Positions 30,200 to 32,271 of a DNA stretch of 32,271 nt are shown piece by piece. Position 1 is the stretch's first letter. Every line of letters starts with the position of its first letter. The notes below the pieces were generated by a model. That model did no database searches. It had not been told where the DNA came from and saw only the letters and a program-made list of their open reading frames with translations. The position numbers and the translations under genes were made by a program. The stretch is from Candidatus Gottesmanbacteria bacterium (GTDB lineage: Bacteria; Patescibacteriota; Microgenomatia; UBA10105). Location of the stretch: NCBI GenBank assembly GCA_023245415.1, contig JAHFKJ010000016.1, positions 1 through 32,271 of the forward strand, written 5' to 3'.

Positions 30200-30206
30200 G
30201 GTAGTT

Positions 30207-30755
30207 ATGAATAATAAATCAATCGTCATATTTGACGGCAGCAACTTCTATTACAAACTCAAATCATTGAATTTGTCTCACACGTCTCAGTTTGATTACC
30301 ACAGATTTGCTTTACATTTAAACCAGTCACAACAACTTGTTGCTGCATATTATTGCATTGGCAAAATCAAGGCTGCTCAAGAAGATATAAAAGCGCGTAC
30401 TATGATGGCAAAACAACAATCGTTAGCGACAAGACTGCAAAAGGAAGGTTTTGTCATCCAGTACGGTTTTCTTCTCAAAACAGATTCTCACTACAAAGAA
30501 AAAGGTGTTGATATCCAAATTGCGGTAGATCTCATGCGTGGAGCTTACCGCAATGAATATAACAGTGTATATCTTGTGAGTTCAGATTCTGATCTGGTTC
30601 CTGCAATACGAGAAGTCCAATCGGTAGGTAAGCACGTCGTATATGTTGGTTTTGAGCATAAGCCAAGTTTTGCTTTGCTCAAAACCGCACGCGAATCACG
30701 TTTGCTTACCAAAAATGATCTGTTGCCGTTTTTTCCACCAGCTACTTCTTCCTAA
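30207..30755 (+). CDS. NYN domain (LabA/PIN-like) protein, putative ribonuclease
   Basis: PIN-like NYN-domain protein, expected to be a metal-dependent ribonuclease acting on RNA in the cytoplasm. The acidic residues of the fold are visible: IVIFDGSNFYYKL (D10, N13), KGVDIQIAVDLMRGA (D102, D108) and VYLVSSDSDLVPAIRE (D127, D129). The length (182 aa from this start) is typical of single-domain NYN proteins. The track ORF starts at 30159 within the terminator of the preceding gene; the ATG at 30207 follows an extended -10 box and gives the normal NYN N-terminus. No obvious partner; the preceding HicB-like gene has its own terminator. Confidence 0.88.
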   Translation: MNNKSIVIFDGSNFYYKLKSLNLSHTSQFDYHRFALHLNQSQQLVAAYYCIGKIKAAQEDIKARTMMAKQQSLATRLQKEGFVIQYGFLLKTDSHYKEKGVDIQIAVDLMRGAYRNEYNSVYLVSSDSDLVPAIREVQSVGKHVVYVGFEHKPSFALLKTARESRLLTKNDLLPFFPPATSS

Positions 30756-31100
30756 CTTTATTCAATTGTTAAAGAGCTACTTCTACAAACGATTCTGCTG
30801 ATCTTTGATTTCTACGCCTTGGGCGTAAAAATCAAGGAAAGCAGGAGGAGGTTAGAGTTGTGAAAAGTCACAACACATTGCCTCCTCCAGCCCGTTTGCA
30901 ATAATTGCTTTTGACCTTTTTAGGGGTCAAAAATTTCGTTCAGTCTAAAAACAAAGCGCGCAAGCCTGCGCATGCACTTCGCGCTTCGCGATTTTTTGCA
31001 CCCTCTGGCGCAGATTTGTCTCTCCCACACACGGTGGAAAAAACATAATTATACTCATCAACCCCGAGGGAGTTGAAAAGCTGATGAGTTAAACCTCAAC
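30756..31100. other. hairpin-rich convergent intergenic region, possible structured RNA
   Basis: The ~345 bases contain no gene but at least five stems: 30803-30836 (TTTGATTTcTACGCC/GGCGTAaAAATCAAG), 30844-30888 (GGAGGAGG/CCTCCTCC with inner GTTGTGA/TCACAAC), 30909-30932 (TTTTGACC/GGTCAAAA), a GC-rich stretch at 30956-30990 and 31053-31089 (ACTCATCA/TGATGAGT). On the minus strand TTCAAC-18-TATAAT (31077-31048) could start a transcript through all of it, ending near GCTCTTTAACAA (30777-30766), which matches the rRNA boxA antitermination wording. No known RNA family fits. Confidence 0.4.
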
Positions 31101-32271
31101 CTACGGCGCCGGGGCAGGCGTCGGGGTGGGGGCCGGGGCGGGCGCGGGTTGGGCAGCCGAGCGCGGGTGGTGTGTGATCAACCTGACGATCAAACCAATC
31201 AGACTGAGCACTATCGGCACCAACCAAGTTAGTAATCCAAGTGGAAATGCAAAAATAGACGCAACAATCGCGCCGATAGTTGTCATTACCATGAGGATCC
31301 ACCAACAAAGCCAAAACGCGCAGCCGGTGAACCAATTCACCCCGCTCCAACTTTTTTTGGCCAGCCAGATCCACCAATCCCAGAGAACGAATTTTATAAT
31401 CCGTCCTATAATTTTGATGGTCCACACGAGGCCTTCCCAGATCCAGCTAAAGAAATTTCCGGTAGACTCTTTAGCTGCGGGCGCGGTTTTCTTAAACCAG
31501 TTACCAACACTGGTTAAGATATTCGCGACACCACCGAACCCGAGGGCGTGTGCAGCACCGTTTGCGACGGTCGTCGCGATGTTCGAGGGCGCCGCGGGCT
31601 GGGCAGCCGGGGCCGGGCGCGGGCGGAGGGACCAGGCGGCTATCGCGGCCAACGCCAGCGTATAAGGGCCACCGCAGCAACAGAGCAAAAGGAAGGCCCA
31701 AATCCATGGCGTCCAGTCGATCGGAGCGCCGGTGGTTCCGCGCTCGGGCCGCGAGGTCGGGCTGTACTCGGGCGTTGAGCTCCGCATGGGCTCGGTCGTT
31801 TCGGCCGGCGGAATTGCAGTTGGTGCCTCGAGCACGTTCCACTTGCAGGTGCTCGGATCCCATTCGACCTTTCCGGCCGGCGGCTCGGGTACCTTGCATA
31901 CGATCGGGGTAGGTATCAGGGTGTTGGCCGGCGGGATGGGTGAGGCGAGGGTCGCGACGTACGTGGCGGTCGGACTCAACGTTGCAACTGTGCTAGGCTC
32001 ACGCAAGGCGAAACTGAAGCCACTCGCTGCAGACTCATTACATTTAACAAAAACCCAACTCTCAGGCTCGTGACCGCTAGTGGCAGAAACATTCAAGTGT
32101 TCGATATTCTGCCTTGAGACGAGGAGCTCGCCTTTGTCGAATGGATGATTCCCGTCCCAGTTAAGCCATGCAAAGCATTCAGGGCCCAGGTAGGCGTATT
32201 CACCAGCTTGCAGTGTAACCGCAACTTCATGAGCCAGGCGGTTCGGTCCTGGCAAACAGGGTTGATACCAC
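31101..32271 (-). CDS. GC-rich Pro/Ala/Trp-rich membrane protein, partial at window edge
   Basis: Unrecognised protein. The track starts at a TTG (32255), but the frame is open to the right edge (WYQPC before it), so the N-terminus is outside the window. A polar N-terminal region (ECFAWLNWDGNHPFDKGELL, several Cys) and a Pro/Thr linker are followed by a first membrane segment (WIWAFLLLCCCGGPYTLALA), an Ala/Pro spacer, then a Trp-rich amphipathic stretch (FFSWIWEGLVWTIKIIGRII) and about two more helices before a PAPAPTPTPAP tail. Base composition is much more GC-rich than the rest of the window, suggesting transfer or a special low-complexity gene. The many other track ORFs here are shadows of it. 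No function proposed. Confidence 0.6.
   Translation of the reverse strand, partial: WYQPCLPGPNRLAHEVAVTLQAGEYAYLGPECFAWLNWDGNHPFDKGELLVSRQNIEHLNVSATSGHEPESWVFVKCNESAASGFSFALREPSTVATLSPTATYVATLASPIPPANTLIPTPIVCKVPEPPAGKVEWDPSTCKWNVLEAPTAIPPAETTEPMRSSTPEYSPTSRPERGTTGAPIDWTPWIWAFLLLCCCGGPYTLALAAIAAWSLRPRPAPAAQPAAPSNIATTVANGAAHALGFGGVANILTSVGNWFKKTAPAAKESTGNFFSWIWEGLVWTIKIIGRIIKFVLWDWWIWLAKKSWSGVNWFTGCAFWLCWWILMVMTTIGAIVASIFAFPLGLLTWLVPIVLSLIGLIVRLITHHPRSAAQPAPAPAPTPTPAPAP

Noticed and set aside
30766-30777. Start of an rRNA operon suggested by the boxA-like motif
   Set aside because: Downstream on that strand is the antisense of the NYN gene; no rRNA sequence is present. The motif may be chance.
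30756-31100. tmRNA, RNase P RNA, SRP RNA or 6S RNA in the hairpin-rich region
   Set aside because: None of the conserved cores (tag frame with tRNA-like ends, GAGGAAAGTCC, GGAAGCAG-type SRP loop, 6S central bubble) could be found.
31126-32073. Several long overlapping ORFs in the GC-rich end on both strands
   Set aside because: GC-rich sequence has few stops; only the 31101 minus-strand frame gives coherent membrane segments and linkers.

Overview
The window looks like a piece of a Candidate Phyla Radiation (Patescibacteria) chromosome, most likely a Microgenomates-type lineage. This rests on gene content and style (small exosortase-like proteins, prohibitin, DUF4173, VirB4/TraG-type ATPase, dispersed palindromic repeats read in frame inside housekeeping genes), not on a marker phylogeny. 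TAA, TAG and TGA all end genes, so the UGA-recoded Gracilibacteria/SR1 code is unlikely. Most of the window is AT-rich; the last ~1.2 kb is clearly GC-rich.

Layout. 1-2.4 kb: two exosortase/archaeosortase paralogs (the first cut by the window edge) around an AbiEi antitoxin whose AbiEii toxin survives only as its two ends. 2.4-7.4 kb: a lipoprotein, argS, a four-helix-bundle protein, a small unknown, an RHH antitoxin with a truncated RelE-like toxin, and a PCMT-like methyltransferase. 7.6-9.8 kb (minus): a DUF4173 membrane protein and a lipoprotein. 10.2-13.5 kb: an unknown protein with two possible winged-helix units and two proteins with twin-arginine-like N-termini, one carrying HExxH. 13.6-14.8 kb: prohibitin convergent with an unknown. 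15.1-17.6 kb: an intact lepA nested between a 5' and a 3' fragment of a second lepA, with related palindromic repeats at both junctions. 17.6-19.5 kb (minus): a phosphoribosyltransferase-like protein and an M50-like membrane protease. 19.7 kb: tRNA-Thr(GGT). 20-23.4 kb: a TraG/VirB4-like ATPase and two unknowns. 23.6-25 kb: two consecutive BrnT/BrnA-type modules. 25-29.7 kb (minus): a GT2 glycosyltransferase and a very large GT-C-like membrane protein, probably one surface-glycan operon. 29.3-29.8 kb: a repeat-rich patch with a possible small RNA. 29.9-30.8 kb: an orphan HicB-like protein and a NYN nuclease. 30.8-31.1 kb: a hairpin-rich convergent intergenic region. 31.1 kb to the end: a GC-rich Pro/Ala membrane protein running off the right edge.

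Three themes connect the window. First, about 16 starts lie 5-12 nt after a good -10 box, so many first genes of transcripts are probably leaderless, while operon-internal genes have Shine-Dalgarno sites. Second, toxin-antitoxin loci are decaying with the antitoxin kept and the toxin lost (AbiE, RHH/RelE, HicB), next to two BrnT/BrnA pairs that look intact. Third, palindromic and short tandem repeats have entered coding sequence in frame (lepA, argS, the GT-C protein, the four-helix protein) and border the nested lepA.
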